From the NCBI RefSeq assembly GCF_001839655.2, contig NZ_CP056087.1:3720001-3784000 (forward strand): 64,000 nucleotides of DNA, in the 5' to 3' direction. This stretch comes from Pseudomonas argentinensis (GTDB lineage Bacteria; Pseudomonadota; Gammaproteobacteria; Pseudomonadales; Pseudomonadaceae). The notes beneath the pieces were generated by a model. It saw only the letters and a program-made list of their open reading frames with translations, was not told the origin of the DNA and ran no database searches. Made by a program: the position numbers and the translations under genes. Each line of letters starts with the position of its first letter. The stretch's first letter is position 1. Positions 28,502-37,453 of this stretch are shown here, piece by piece.

Positions 28502-29399
28502 GCCGGCGTGCAGTACTCCAGCGCACACGCAAGCTCCACCCCTGCTGCATCCCCGCAGCCGCCAACAGGATGGCCGCCACGCCCAGCCACTGCAGCGCAC
28601 CGAGCTGGTGATCGAAGGCGACCCAGTCCACCGCAATCGCCGCGATCGGGTAGATGAACGACAGCGCGCCGGTCAGCGCCGTGGGCAGCTTCTGGATGGC
28701 GCCGTACAGCAGCACGTACATGCCGCCGGTATGCACCACACCGAGGGTGAGCAGGATCGCCCAGGTCTGCTGGCCCTGGGGCAGCGTGGTGAAATCGGCC
28801 AGCGGCGCCAGCATCAGCACGCCAACGCTGACCTGGATCAGCGCGATCAGATGCGGTGGCACGCCCTTGAGCTTCTTGATGAGCAGGGCGGCCACGGCGT
28901 ACAGAAAGGCGGCGCCCAGGGCGAAGGCGATGCCCACCAGGTAGTCACCACCGCCCTGCCCCGCACTGCCGTGGGCGCTGACGATGGCCAGCATGCCGAG
29001 AAACGAGATCGACAACCAGGCGAGCTTCTGCAGGGTCAGTTTTTCGCCGAGAAACAGCGCCGCCAGGATCACCAGCATGAACGGCTGCACGTTGTAGACC
29101 GCGGTGCCGATGGCGATCGAGGCGCGGGAATAGGACGCGAACAGCAGCAACCAGTTGCCGACGATGGCCACTCCACTGACCACCGCCAGCATTGCGGTAT
29201 AGCGGCTGAGCAGGCCCGGGCGCAGAAAGCCCAGCATGGCGCAGACCACCAGCAAAGTCAGGGCGCCGAACACGCAGCGCCAGAACACCACCTCCAGAAC
29301 CGGCAAGCCGGACAGCAGAACGAACCAGCCGATGGTGCCGGAAATCAGCATGGCGGCGACCATTTCCAGCGTGCCTCTGTGAATCTGCTTGTCCATCAT
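28485..29399 (-). CDS. EamA/DMT superfamily exporter
   Basis: This 304-residue inner-membrane protein has ten helices in two EamA repeats. VVFWRCVFGALTLLV marks the first repeat, and ALTGALSFIYPIAAIAVDWV the second. AAGGAGC lies five bases before the ATG at 29399. The gene diverges from an Lrp/AsnC-type regulator 127 bases away, a common pairing in which the regulator controls an amino-acid exporter. Amino acid or related metabolite export is therefore plausible but not shown. Confidence 0.85.
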   Translation of the reverse strand: MMDKQIHRGTLEMVAAMLISGTIGWFVLLSGLPVLEVVFWRCVFGALTLLVVCAMLGFLRPGLLSRYTAMLAVVSGVAIVGNWLLLFASYSRASIAIGTAVYNVQPFMLVILAALFLGEKLTLQKLAWLSISFLGMLAIVSAHGSAGQGGGDYLVGIAFALGAAFLYAVAALLIKKLKGVPPHLIALIQVSVGVLMLAPLADFTTLPQGQQTWAILLTLGVVHTGGMYVLLYGAIQKLPTALTGALSFIYPIAAIAVDWVAFDHQLGALQWLGVAAILLAAAGMQQGWSLRVRWSTARRLNPKP

Positions 29400-29526
29400 C
29401 GTGCTCCTTCAGTGAGGCACGAATTATGGCAAGCGGCGCGATGGCGCTCCATGGCGAAAGAGAGGCGGAAAGGGCATTCCGCCTTTACTATCAAGGCAGA
29501 AAACCGGAATCACCTTTGGAGCCAAT

Positions 29527-29964
29527 ATGATCGATGAAATCGACCAGCAGCTGATCGCGGCCCTGACCGAAGACTCGCGCCGCTCGCTCAAGGCCCTGGC
29601 ACACATCAGCGGCCTGTCCTCGCCGAGCGTGGCGGAGCGGCTGCGCAAGCTTGAGGAAAAAGGGGTACTGAAAGGCTATGGCGTAGAGGTCGACCCGCGC
29701 GCATTCGGCTACCAGCTGCAGGCCATCGTGCGCATTCGCCCGCTACCCGGCCAGCTGCATGAGGTGGAACGGCAGATCCAGGCCACGCCGCAGTTCACCG
29801 AGTGCGACAAGGTCACCGGCGAGGACTGCTTTATCGCCCGGCTGCATGTGCGCTCGATGGAACAGCTGGACGAAATACTCGACCATATCAACGTCTATGC
29901 CCTGACCAATACGGCCATCGTCAAGAAGACCACGGTGAAGCGACGGCTGCCGCCCATGGCGTGA
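29527..29964 (+). CDS. Lrp/AsnC family transcriptional regulator
   Basis: This 145-residue protein has an N-terminal winged HTH (IDEIDQQLIAALTEDSRRS, then SGLSSPSVAERLRKLEEKGV) and the C-terminal ligand-binding RAM domain (VRIRPLPGQLHEVERQI, then VTGEDCFIARLHVRSMEQL). These regulators usually sense an amino acid and act on neighbouring genes, here probably the divergent EamA exporter. The ATG at 29527 follows TTTGGAG. A terminator-like hairpin overlaps its stop codon. Confidence 0.9.
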   Translation: MIDEIDQQLIAALTEDSRRSLKALAHISGLSSPSVAERLRKLEEKGVLKGYGVEVDPRAFGYQLQAIVRIRPLPGQLHEVERQIQATPQFTECDKVTGEDCFIARLHVRSMEQLDEILDHINVYALTNTAIVKKTTVKRRLPPMA

Positions 29965-29990
29965 TGACGAGACGCACGACTCGCCATCAC
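29961..29990. terminator. Hairpin between convergent lrp-type and chemoreceptor genes
   Basis: GTGATGACGAG and CTCGCCATCAC pair over 11 positions with one mismatch around an 8-base loop, followed on the plus strand by GGCTTTATTT. The left arm overlaps the regulator's stop codon. Confidence 0.55.
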
Positions 29991-29998
29991 GGCCGGCT

Positions 29999-31312
29999 TT
30001 ATTTCAACTGGCTGGCAAAGCGCTCCACGGCGCCGAGCACCTGCTTGGCGCCCTGACGAATCTCGACGATCACGTCGCCGGCCTGGTTGGCCAGCTCCAG
30101 GCCCGCCTCGGCCTGCTGGCGGCTGCTGGCCATGTCGCGCACCGCAGCATCGACCAGCTTCTGGTTTTCCTGCACCACGCCGACGATCTCCTCGGTGGCC
30201 TTGCTGGTGCGGCTGGCCAACTGCCGGACCTCGTCGGCGACCACCGCGAAACCGCGCCCCTGCTCACCGGCACGGGCGGCCTCGATGGCAGCGTTGAGCG
30301 CCAGCAGGTTGGTCTGCTGGGCGATGCTGCCGATGGTCTGCACCATGGTGCTGATCAAAACCGACTGCTTGCCCAGGGCCTCGATGCCCTCGGAGGCCGA
30401 GCCCATCTGTTCGGAGATGCGCTGCATGGTCTGCACGGTATCGGTGACCACCTGGGCACCGCGCTGGGCGGTGGTGTCGGTCTGCTGGGAAATGCCGTAG
30501 GCGATTCCCGCTGCCTCGTTGACCTCGTCTTCGCGGTTGACCTGGTCGGTGATCACGGTGGCGAACTTCACCACCTTGTAGAGTTTGTCCTGGGTATCGT
30601 GCACCGGGTTGTAGGTCGCTTCCAGCCATACCACGCGGCCGTGGCTGTCGACGCGCTTGAAGCGCCCGGCCACGAACTCGCCACGGTTCAGGCGTTCCCA
30701 GAAGTGCTTGTAGTCGACCGAGTGGGCTTCCTGCGGGTCGCAGAACATGCCGTGGTGCTTGCCCTTGATGCGCTCCAGGCTGTAGCCCATCGCATGCAGG
30801 AACTGATCATTGGCGGTCAGCACATGGCCACTGAGATCGAACTCGATCACCGCGGTGGAGCGCAGCAAGGCGTTGATGAAATCCTCGTTCTCACGGGCGC
30901 GGTTCATGGTTTCGGTGATCTCGCTACCAATGCACTGAATGCGATGGACCGCACCGCGCTCATCGACCACCGGCTGCCAGCACGCCTGCAGCCACACCAG
31001 TGCGCCGTCGGCGCGCAGGAATCGGTAACGATCGCGCACCGAGTGCCCGGTGCGAATGGCCTCGCTCAAATTCTTGAAACACGGCAGGTTCTTTACGTAC
31101 GCCGGCACGATGTCGCTCATCGGCCGATTGACCAGCTGCTCGGGCCCATAGCCCACGAACCGTGAGAAGTTGGCGTTGGAATCGATGATCCGGCGATCAG
31201 CATCGATGGTCAGCATGATCATCTCGGTCTCGATGCCCTGATACAGCTGTCGGAGCAACGACAGTTCGGCATCCTTGGCCTGCAATTCTTTTTTCCACTG
31301 GTTACCGAACAT
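29999..31312 (-). CDS. Soluble PAS-PAS methyl-accepting chemotaxis protein, BdlA-like
   Basis: This 437-residue cytosolic transducer has two PAS domains (about 20-135 and 145-260, the first with [18 protein letters not shown] and the second with [18 protein letters not shown]) and a C-terminal MCP signalling hairpin (about 290-437). The hairpin tip contains [18 protein letters not shown]. No membrane segments or periplasmic domain are present. The layout matches Aer2/BdlA-type receptors, in which PAS domains sense redox or oxygen; BdlA of P. aeruginosa triggers biofilm dispersal. I chose the ATG at 31312 because GGAG lies upstream; an in-frame ATG at 31348 is an alternative. The cofactor is unknown. 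Confidence 0.85.
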   Translation of the reverse strand: MFGNQWKKELQAKDAELSLLRQLYQGIETEMIMLTIDADRRIIDSNANFSRFVGYGPEQLVNRPMSDIVPAYVKNLPCFKNLSEAIRTGHSVRDRYRFLRADGALVWLQACWQPVVDERGAVHRIQCIGSEITETMNRARENEDFINALLRSTAVIEFDLSGHVLTANDQFLHAMGYSLERIKGKHHGMFCDPQEAHSVDYKHFWERLNRGEFVAGRFKRVDSHGRVVWLEATYNPVHDTQDKLYKVVKFATVITDQVNREDEVNEAAGIAYGISQQTDTTAQRGAQVVTDTVQTMQRISEQMGSASEGIEALGKQSVLISTMVQTIGSIAQQTNLLALNAAIEAARAGEQGRGFAVVADEVRQLASRTSKATEEIVGVVQENQKLVDAAVRDMASSRQQAEAGLELANQAGDVIVEIRQGAKQVLGAVERFASQLK

Positions 31313-31663
31313 GCTCTCTCTCCAGAAGGCAATCACGTTGAAAGTCATCGGCTGCCCTGGCGATTTATTGAGGGCCGTCCAGCCGCAAGATTGCACACCA
31401 CTCTGCCATCAAGCATAGAGGTAGGTAACGGGTCACGGGGGTTTGCAGGCAAAAATATGCCGCTCGCAAGACCGGGCGGATCCGAAGGCAAATTGGCAGT
31501 GCCGCTCAGGTGAAGTGCAGGCTTTACGGCGAGGCTGCCGGTGCTCGGGTTCCCCGGCCTAGCCCTGATCACGCAGCGCCTGCAGCGTGGCACGTCGGCA
31601 AAATACCGGCTCTAAGGACTCGGTTGCGTTACTCTGGCGCGATCATCCGCGTGGAGAAAATCC
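31313..31663. other. Divergent intergenic region without a recognised feature
   Basis: The 351 bases between the chemoreceptor and the DCC-family gene should contain both promoters. I see no gene, repeat or clear operator. The GC content is similar to the surroundings. Confidence 0.4.
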
Positions 31664-32089
31664 ATGGCTTACCCACCCCACCTGCAGGCCGGTGATCGCG
31701 TCGTGCTGTTCGATGGCGTGTGCAAGCTGTGCAACGGCTGGAGCCGCTTTCTGATTCGTTATGACCGCGCCGGCAAGCTCAAGCTGTGCAGCGTGCAGTC
31801 GCCCCAGGGCCAGGCGATTCTGGCGTGGTTCGGCATGCCGCTGGATCACTTCGACACCCTTCTTTATGTCGAGGGCGACCGGGCCCTGCAGCGCAGCGAC
31901 GCCATTCTGGCCATCCTCGGCCAGTTGCCGGCACCCTGGCGCTGGGCGACGGTGGCGCGCGTCATACCACGCCGCCTGCTCGACTGGGCCTACGACCCCA
32001 TCGCCCGCAATCGCTACCGCCTGTTCGGCCGCCACGACCACTGCCCGGTGCCGCGCCCGGAAGACCGCGAGCGTTTCCTGCATGACTGA
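31664..32089 (+). CDS. DCC family (DUF393) thiol-disulfide oxidoreductase-like protein
   Basis: The 141-residue protein carries the DCC signature near the N-terminus, VVLFDGVCKLCNGW (about residues 13-26), with a CxxC pair, and the conserved RSDAILAIL and NRYRLFGRHDHCPVP stretches further on. It is cytosolic with a thioredoxin-like fold. No biochemical role is proven for most members. Its stop codon lies within the start region of the DoxX-like membrane gene (8-base overlap), so the two are translationally coupled. This pairing suggests a small membrane redox module. Confidence 0.85.
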   Translation: MAYPPHLQAGDRVVLFDGVCKLCNGWSRFLIRYDRAGKLKLCSVQSPQGQAILAWFGMPLDHFDTLLYVEGDRALQRSDAILAILGQLPAPWRWATVARVIPRRLLDWAYDPIARNRYRLFGRHDHCPVPRPEDRERFLHD

Positions 32090-32450
32090 CGCCCGGCTGG
32101 CGCGCCTGGCGTTGGCGGCGATCTTCATCTACCACGGGCTGGTGCCCAAGCTGCTGCTGCGGGACGCCACCGAACTGCAGCTGCTCGACGCCCATGGCTT
32201 GCCCCATGGCCTGCTTGCGTTGGCGGGTGCGGGCGAGGTGCTGCTGGGGCTGCTCATCATGCTGCTGCGCCAGCAGCGCTGGCCGCTCTACGTGGCGCAG
32301 GTGGCGTTGCTGGTGCTGCTGGTGGATGTGGCGGTCTTCGCGCCCGCATTGCTGACCCAGGCGTTCAACCCGCTGACGTTGAACCTGGCCGGCCTGGTGC
32401 TCGGCGTGATCGCCCTGCGCGGACACCCGGCGCAGCCGATGCCGCGTTAA
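32082..32450 (+). CDS. DoxX-like small membrane protein
   Basis: This 122-residue protein has four hydrophobic helices (about 8-22, 40-60, 68-88 and 95-113) with the early motif AIFIYHGLVPKLL, consistent with DoxX/DUF4345-like proteins. It begins inside the last codons of the DCC-family gene and is probably co-translated with it. Its last bases overlap the convergent DUF4157 gene. A quinone- or redox-linked role is typical of DoxX relatives but is only inferred here. Confidence 0.7.
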   Translation: MTDARLARLALAAIFIYHGLVPKLLLRDATELQLLDAHGLPHGLLALAGAGEVLLGLLIMLLRQQRWPLYVAQVALLVLLVDVAVFAPALLTQAFNPLTLNLAGLVLGVIALRGHPAQPMPR

Positions 32451-33031
32451 CGGCCTTCCTGCTCGCGCAGGAGCCGCGCGATTTCGGCCTGACGCCGATA
32501 GGCCGGCGCCTCGACGGCATTGAAGTCGCGGCTGTATCGCGCCGCAAAGCCCGCCGTGCCCCATTCCCGGTACTGCTGCACGTGCAGCAGTTCGTGGGCC
32601 CACAGCGCGGCATCCTGCTCGGCCATCCGCGCATCGCGAAACACGATGATGTCGATCAGGGTGACCGCCTGGATATCCGGGTTCTGCATCACGTTGCGGG
32701 CGGCGCTCAGCTCGTCCAGGTCGCCGACCTTGTAACGCACCGCATCGAGCAGTTCGGCGGCGTAGAACGGCAGCAGCTGTTGGCGGATCTGCGGCGGAAT
32801 CGGCAGGATACCCTGGCGCGCCGCCGATTCGCGCGAACGCAGGATCCAGCCTTCCAGCGCGGCGGCGGTGATGGTGCCGGCGCGCTCCTGCATCGGGCCA
32901 AGCACGCCGTTGGGGTCCGGCACGCAGATGCAGCCGCCCAGGCACACCCGGGTTTCACCCGGCGCGCAGGCCAAGGCGGCAGGCAGCGGAAAAACCGTCA
33001 GCAACACGTACAGCAGAACCCGTCTGGACAT
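32447..33031 (-). CDS. Secreted DUF4157 (eCIS core-type) metallopeptidase-like protein
   Basis: The 194-residue protein has a signal peptide (cleavage near ALACAP, about residue 21), then a short Cys-rich stretch (CAPGETRVCLGGCICVP). The main part ends in a zincin-like motif, WAHELLHVQQYREWG (about 143-157), which matches the HExxH of the DUF4157 family. DUF4157 domains are found alone and in effectors linked to extracellular contractile systems. No contractile tail genes are in the window, so this is a stand-alone periplasmic or secreted form. Its activity and target are unknown. Confidence 0.7.
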   Translation of the reverse strand: MSRRVLLYVLLTVFPLPAALACAPGETRVCLGGCICVPDPNGVLGPMQERAGTITAAALEGWILRSRESAARQGILPIPPQIRQQLLPFYAAELLDAVRYKVGDLDELSAARNVMQNPDIQAVTLIDIIVFRDARMAEQDAALWAHELLHVQQYREWGTAGFAARYSRDFNAVEAPAYRRQAEIARLLREQEGR

Positions 33032-33115
33032 CTAACGCTCTCGATCAGACAAAGACGCGACCATGGCGCCAGCCGCTGCGGTTGTCCAGCCCTGCCGCCG
33101 GGTAAAGCCAATTGC

Positions 33116-33421
33116 CTACGCGCCAGACGATGACGGGCTGAGCATCTCGATTTCACGAATCTCGAAATCGCGACTCAGGTACGCCATGCACCGCTCATGA
33201 AAATCGCGCATATGGGGCAGCGCCGTGTGCACCGCCAAGTGCTCTCTGGACTGCCAGACCTCGAAGAAGATGAACAGCGTCGGATCGCTGGCATCGCGCA
33301 GCATGTGGTACTCGATGCAGCCAGGCTCGGCGCGGCTGGGCTCGACATAGGCGCGAAACAGCTGCTCGAACGCATCGGCCTGCTCCGGGCGGGTATGGGC
33401 GTGAAGAATGAAACCGTACAT
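33116..33421 (-). CDS. Antibiotic biosynthesis monooxygenase-type (YgiN-like) protein
   Basis: This 101-residue dimeric ferredoxin-like-fold protein has the ABM domain: FILHAHTRPEQADAFEQLF, then EPGCIEYHMLRDASDPTLF and FFEVWQSREHLAVHTALPHM. E. coli YgiN is a quinol monooxygenase encoded next to mdaB. Here the homologous pair is divergent and separated by 152 bases. AGGAG precedes the ATG at 33421. A role with MdaB in quinone redox cycling and oxidative stress is inferred from this context. Confidence 0.82.
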   Translation of the reverse strand: MYGFILHAHTRPEQADAFEQLFRAYVEPSRAEPGCIEYHMLRDASDPTLFIFFEVWQSREHLAVHTALPHMRDFHERCMAYLSRDFEIREIEMLSPSSSGA

Positions 33422-33573
33422 GGGCGTCTCCTGGGTGGGTACTGCCGCACCGTACCGCAGGCAAACGCATTACATTCATGCATTTCAGTCAAAAGTAATT
33501 TGCCCCTGCCGGTATTTTTCACCTGCGCGCGAAGCCGTAACCTGAGCCCATTCAATCAGTTACCGAGACCTCC

Positions 33574-34161
33574 ATGAAAAACATCCTGCTCCTCAACGGC
33601 GGCAAGCAATTCGCCCACTCCGATGGCCGCCTCAACCGCACCCTGCACGACACCGCCGCCGCGTTTCTCGATCAGGCCGGTATCGCGTTCAAGACCACCG
33701 AAATCGACGCCGGCTACGACGTCGCCGAGGAAGTGCAGAAATTCCTCTGGGCCGACGTGGTGATCTACCAGATGCCGGGCTGGTGGATGGGCGCGCCGTG
33801 GATCGTCAAGAAGTACATCGATGAAGTCTTCACCGAAGGCCACGGCAGCCTGTACGCCAGCGATGGTCGCACCCGCTCCGATGCCTCGCAGAAGTATGGC
33901 AGCGGTGGCCTGATCCATGGCAAGCAGTACATGCTGTCGCTGACCTGGAACGCCCCGCAGCAGGCCTTCGACGACCCCAGCGATTTCTTCGAGGGCAAGG
34001 GCGTGGATGCGGTCTACTTCCCCTTCCACAAGTCCCAGCAGTTCCTGGGCATGAGCGCCCTGCCGACCTTCCTGTGCGTGGACGTGATGAAGCGCCCGGA
34101 TGTCGAGCGTGACGTGCAGCGCTACCGCGAGCACCTGGCGCGCGTCCTGCAGAGCGCCTGA
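33574..34161 (+). CDS. mdaB: NAD(P)H:quinone reductase MdaB
   Basis: This 195-residue flavodoxin-fold enzyme reduces quinones to quinols with NADPH and FAD, protecting against redox-cycling compounds. It begins MKNILLLNGGKQFAHSDG, as in MdaB, and has the WWMGAPWIVKKYIDEVF active-site helix and the THNAPQQAF-like TWNAPQQAFDDP stretch of the family. The length matches E. coli MdaB (193 aa). It is divergent from the ABM gene, its usual partner. It may be co-transcribed with the GNAT gene downstream. Confidence 0.88.
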   Translation: MKNILLLNGGKQFAHSDGRLNRTLHDTAAAFLDQAGIAFKTTEIDAGYDVAEEVQKFLWADVVIYQMPGWWMGAPWIVKKYIDEVFTEGHGSLYASDGRTRSDASQKYGSGGLIHGKQYMLSLTWNAPQQAFDDPSDFFEGKGVDAVYFPFHKSQQFLGMSALPTFLCVDVMKRPDVERDVQRYREHLARVLQSA

Positions 34162-34227
34162 TCCGGCATGACAAACGGGGCGGCGACCGGCACTATCGGC
34201 CGCTCCGCCTCGCCATGGATTGCCCCT

Positions 34228-34773
34228 ATGCCCATCCCCAGCCTCCATACCCCGCGCCTGCTGTTGCAGCCCCTGCAACTGGCAGACGCCGAGCAGATCC
34301 AGCCGCTGTTCGGCCAATGGGAGGTGGTGCGCTACCTCAATGCCCAGGTGCCCTGGCCCTACCCGGCCGATGGGGCGCTCGTCTATCTGCGCGATGTCGC
34401 CCTGCCCGCCATGGCTGCCGGCCGGGAATGGCACTGGACGCTGCGGCCCGGCGCCGAGCCCGCGCGGGTGATCGGCGTGATCAGCCTGATGGATACGCCC
34501 GGCAACAATCGCGGCTTCTGGATAGCGCCAGCCTGGCAACGGCAGGGCCTGATGAGCGAGGCCTGCGTGGCGGTCAATCGCTACTGGTTCGAGGTGCTGC
34601 AACGCCCGCTGATGCAGGTGCCCAAGGCGGTGGCCAACACGGCGTCGCAGCGCATCTCCGAGCGTGAGGGCATGCGGTTGATAGAGACCGGCGAAAGCCA
34701 TTACGTCAGCGGCCGGCTACCGTCCCAAACCTGGGCGCTCAGCCGGGATGAATGGCTAAACCAGCAGACCTGA
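34228..34773 (+). CDS. GNAT family acetyltransferase (RimJ/RimL type)
   Basis: The 181-residue protein starts LHTPRLLLQPLQLADAEQI, the pattern of RimJ/RimL-like acetyltransferases. It has the acetyl-CoA motif in NNRGFWIAPAWQRQGLMSEA (about 91-110) and NTASQRISEREGM near the C-terminus. I chose the ATG at 34228 because homology-like sequence begins right there; an in-frame ATG at 34168 has no better ribosome binding site. The substrate may be a protein N-terminus or a small amine. A terminator-like hairpin overlaps its stop codon. Confidence 0.82.
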   Translation: MPIPSLHTPRLLLQPLQLADAEQIQPLFGQWEVVRYLNAQVPWPYPADGALVYLRDVALPAMAAGREWHWTLRPGAEPARVIGVISLMDTPGNNRGFWIAPAWQRQGLMSEACVAVNRYWFEVLQRPLMQVPKAVANTASQRISEREGMRLIETGESHYVSGRLPSQTWALSRDEWLNQQT

Positions 34774-34783
34774 AATCTGCTGG
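34761..34783. terminator. Hairpin between convergent GNAT and sotB genes
   Basis: CCAGCAGA, a 7-base loop, then TCTGCTGG make a perfect 8-bp stem that overlaps the GNAT stop codon. It lies 9 bases from the end of the minus-strand transporter gene. Confidence 0.5.
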
Positions 34784-34791
34784 CCTGCGCC

Positions 34792-35982
34792 TTACAGCGG
34801 CTGCACCTTGAGCGGGCGGGAAAAGCGGTAGGTGGTCACGCAGCACAGCAGCAGGCCACCGATACCCAGCAGGCCGCCGACGATGCCGACATTGGCCACG
34901 CCCAGCTGGCTGCTCACCACGCTGCCGAGCAAGGCGCCACCGCCGATGCCGATATTGAAGATGCCGGAGAACAGCGCCATGGCCACATCGGTGGCGTCCG
35001 AGGCGAGGTTCAGCACCTTGGCCTGCAGTGCCAGGCCGAAGCACATCATGGCAATACCCCACACCACGCTCAGGGTCGCCAGGTAGGCGTGCTCGCGGGC
35101 CACGGGCAACAGAAGCAGCATGCACAGGCTCAGCACGGTTATCGCGGCGATCACGAAACCACGCGGAAAGCGGCCGCTGTAGCGGCTGAACAGGATGGAG
35201 CCGATGATCCCGGCGCAACCGAACAGCAGCAGCAATACGGTGACCATGTCGGCGGCGATGCCTGCAACTTCCAGCGCAAACGGCTCGATGTAGGTATACG
35301 CAGTGAAGTGCGCTGTGATCACCAGCGCAGTCAGCACGTACACGGTGACCAGCGCCGGGCGCTTGAACAGTACCGGCAGGCTGCGCAGCGAACCGGAGTT
35401 CTGGCTCGGCAGCAGGGGCAGGTTCTTCATCAGGCACAGCACCACGACGCCCGCTACCACGGCGATCACCGTAAAGGTGGTGCGCCAGCCCAGCACCTCG
35501 CCGATCACCCGGCCCAGGGGAATGCCCAGCACCATGGCCAGCGCACTGCCGGTGGCCAGCAGGCCAAGGGCCTGCGCCTGCTTGCCTTCAGGTGCTACGC
35601 GCACCGCCAGGGAGGCGGTGATCGCCCAGAACAGCGCGTGGGCCAGGGCGATGCCGATGCGGCTGACCACCAGCACGGTAAAGTTCCAGGCGACGCCGGA
35701 CAGCACATGGCTGGCGATGAACAGCACGAACACGAAGGCCAGCAGCTTGCGTCGCTCGATATTACGGGTCAGCAGCATCAGCGGCAGCGACGCCAGCGCC
35801 ACCACCCAGGCATAGATGGTCAGCATCAGGCCAACACTGGCGGTGGTCATCTCGAAGCTATAGCCGATCTGGCTCAGCAAGCCCACCGGCACGAATTCAG
35901 TGGTATTGAAGATGAAGGCGCCGAGCGCCAAGGCGATCACGCTCAGCCAGCTGCCGCTGTGCGCTCTTTCCGGTGTGTTCAT
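34792..35982 (-). CDS. sotB: MFS sugar efflux transporter, SotB-like
   Basis: This 396-residue inner-membrane protein has 12 predicted helices and is exactly the length of E. coli SotB (YdeA), an exporter of arabinose and IPTG. Family features include [14 protein letters not shown] in helix 1, the RNIERRKLL loop between helices 2 and 3, and [21 protein letters not shown] (in parts) around helix 5. I chose the ATG at 35982 at the family N-terminus; the longer frame to 36105 adds 41 basic residues. The natural substrate in this organism is unknown. It is monocistronic. Confidence 0.85.
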   Translation of the reverse strand: MNTPERAHSGSWLSVIALALGAFIFNTTEFVPVGLLSQIGYSFEMTTASVGLMLTIYAWVVALASLPLMLLTRNIERRKLLAFVFVLFIASHVLSGVAWNFTVLVVSRIGIALAHALFWAITASLAVRVAPEGKQAQALGLLATGSALAMVLGIPLGRVIGEVLGWRTTFTVIAVVAGVVVLCLMKNLPLLPSQNSGSLRSLPVLFKRPALVTVYVLTALVITAHFTAYTYIEPFALEVAGIAADMVTVLLLLFGCAGIIGSILFSRYSGRFPRGFVIAAITVLSLCMLLLLPVAREHAYLATLSVVWGIAMMCFGLALQAKVLNLASDATDVAMALFSGIFNIGIGGGALLGSVVSSQLGVANVGIVGGLLGIGGLLLCCVTTYRFSRPLKVQPL

Positions 35983-36302
35983 TCCGCTGATATCCACCTT
36001 TGGGGAACGCTGACTACAACGGCCAGTCGCCCGAAGCCGGATGGCAGCGAGCGCGGTAGGAAGCGAACGGGAAAAATGTAAGACCCATACCTGACGAACA
36101 CGCACCCGGCAGCTCGCGCTCCCGAAGCGGCGGACGCTGGGAGTTGCGATGCGGGGTGCGGAAAATTATAGGTATGGGATGACCTGCGGCGGCGATTCTA
36201 CGCACGGCCTGGCGGCTGAACAATACGCTCGGGAAGGTGCTGATTGGATGGGCGACGGCCGGTCTTCAGAACGATCATCGGTTGCTGTCTATGAGCGTGG
36301 GA

Positions 36303-36430
36303 AGTGGCAGCTTCAAGGCAGAAGCGGACATTGAGCTTCAAGCCGCAGGCCTCAAGCTGCAAGAACAAGAGAGAGCAATGCGGACTGCTTTTAACCTGTA
36401 GCTTGGAGCTTGCAGCTTGCGGCTGCTTCC
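36303..36430. repeat. Dispersed repeat of AGCTTCAAGC/GCTTGCAGC type
   Basis: Several related units occur: GGCAGCTTCAAGGC, GAGCTTCAAGCCGCAGG and CTCAAGCTGCAAG on one side, and the inverted TAGCTTGGAGCTTGCAGC on the other, about 30 bases apart. They resemble the repeat in the nrdA-nrdB gap. The whole 462-base region from 35983 to 36444 contains no gene; outside this repeat it holds only the sotB upstream sequence. Confidence 0.6.
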
Positions 36431-36444
36431 GCCACTTACCAGCC

Positions 36445-37161
36445 CTAATCCGGCACCTCCACGCTGATATGAATCGCATCGTGGCGCCAGTATTCGAGGT
36501 CGCAGTCGATCAGCCGGCCGTGCTGGTCGCGGTTGACCCGGGTGATACGCAGCGCCGGGCTGCCGGCGGCGACCTTGAGCGCGGCAGCAGCGTCGGCGTG
36601 CAGGGCCGTGGGCACCATGTCGAAGCGCACGCGGCCGTAGCGTATGTCGTACTGGCTGGCGTACAACTCGGTGAGCGAGCGGGTCAGGTCATAGTCGAGA
36701 ATGCCGGGAAAGTAGCTCGGGTTGAGGTAATGCTCGACATACAGCACCAGCCGCCCATCGATGCGCCGCGCGCGGCGGATCTGGTAGACGCTCGACAGCC
36801 CCGACAGGCCCAGCACCTGGCAGATCTGCGCGTTGGCGGGCATCAGCCGGGCGCTCAGCACCTCGGTGGCCGGCACCCGCCCCTGCTCGGCGACCATGGC
36901 GTGGAAGTGGGTGCGTACCGACGGGTTGTAGGCCACCCGCGCCGGCGACACGAACCAGCCGCGGCGCTCCTCGCGGTACACCAGCCCCTGGGCCTCCAGC
37001 TGCCCCAGTGCCTCGCGTAGGGTGATCCGGGTGGTGTCGAACAGATCGCTCAGGCGGCGCTCGGCCGGCAGTTTGCAGCCGGCGGGCAGTAGGCCGTGTT
37101 CGATCTGTTCCTGCAGCGCGCGGCAGATGGTGGTAACGGCCCGCGGCGTGTCATCGCGCAT
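36445..37161 (-). CDS. GntR family regulator with UTRA domain (PhnR-like)
   Basis: The 238-residue protein has an N-terminal winged HTH (AVTTICRALQEQIEHGLL, then LPAERRLSDLF and TRITLREALGQL, about 8-72) and a C-terminal UTRA effector domain (about 90-235, with VYQIRRARRIDGRLVLYVEH and LRITRVNRDQHGRLID). This is the HutC/PhnR group, in which UTRA domains bind small metabolites. It diverges from an ABC importer operon 293 bases away. Palindromic sites near both promoters suggest it controls itself and the operon. The ATG at 37161 follows AAGGA by nine bases; a GTG one codon upstream is possible. Confidence 0.88.
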   Translation of the reverse strand: MRDDTPRAVTTICRALQEQIEHGLLPAGCKLPAERRLSDLFDTTRITLREALGQLEAQGLVYREERRGWFVSPARVAYNPSVRTHFHAMVAEQGRVPATEVLSARLMPANAQICQVLGLSGLSSVYQIRRARRIDGRLVLYVEHYLNPSYFPGILDYDLTRSLTELYASQYDIRYGRVRFDMVPTALHADAAAALKVAAGSPALRITRVNRDQHGRLIDCDLEYWRHDAIHISVEVPD

Positions 37162-37176
37162 CACCCTGATTCCTTT

Positions 37177-37188
37177 TGGACTAGACCA
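37177..37188. promoter_or_regulatory. Operator candidate 1 (TGGACTAGACCA)
   Basis: TGGACTAGACCA differs at one position from the perfect palindrome TGGTCTAGACCA. It sits 16 bases before the regulator's start codon, suggesting autoregulation. A half site, TGGTCTA, lies at 37322-37328. Confidence 0.6.
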
Positions 37189-37416
37189 GCCCCATCACGG
37201 GGCATGTTGCGGCCATCTCTACGCCGCACCTCTTGCCGCCCAGGCTAGGCAAGCACCATGACCGGCAGATGACAGCCAGGCTGCAAGCAGGGGCCATGCC
37301 AGGCAATTCAATGCCTTGGGCTGGTCTACGCTCTCTAGCGCAACGCCAGTGATGGGTATCCGACCCCGTCGACACAAAACTGTCATTGGCAGCGCCTACA
37401 TTGGCTTGGCTCTTGC

Positions 37417-37428
37417 TGATCTAGACCA
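37417..37428. promoter_or_regulatory. Operator candidate 2 (TGATCTAGACCA)
   Basis: TGATCTAGACCA also differs at one position from TGGTCTAGACCA. It lies 26 bases before the start codon of the binding-protein gene, where a bound repressor would block transcription or its start. Confidence 0.6.
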
Positions 37429-37453
37429 ACCTCGCATCGCAAAGGAGTTTCCA

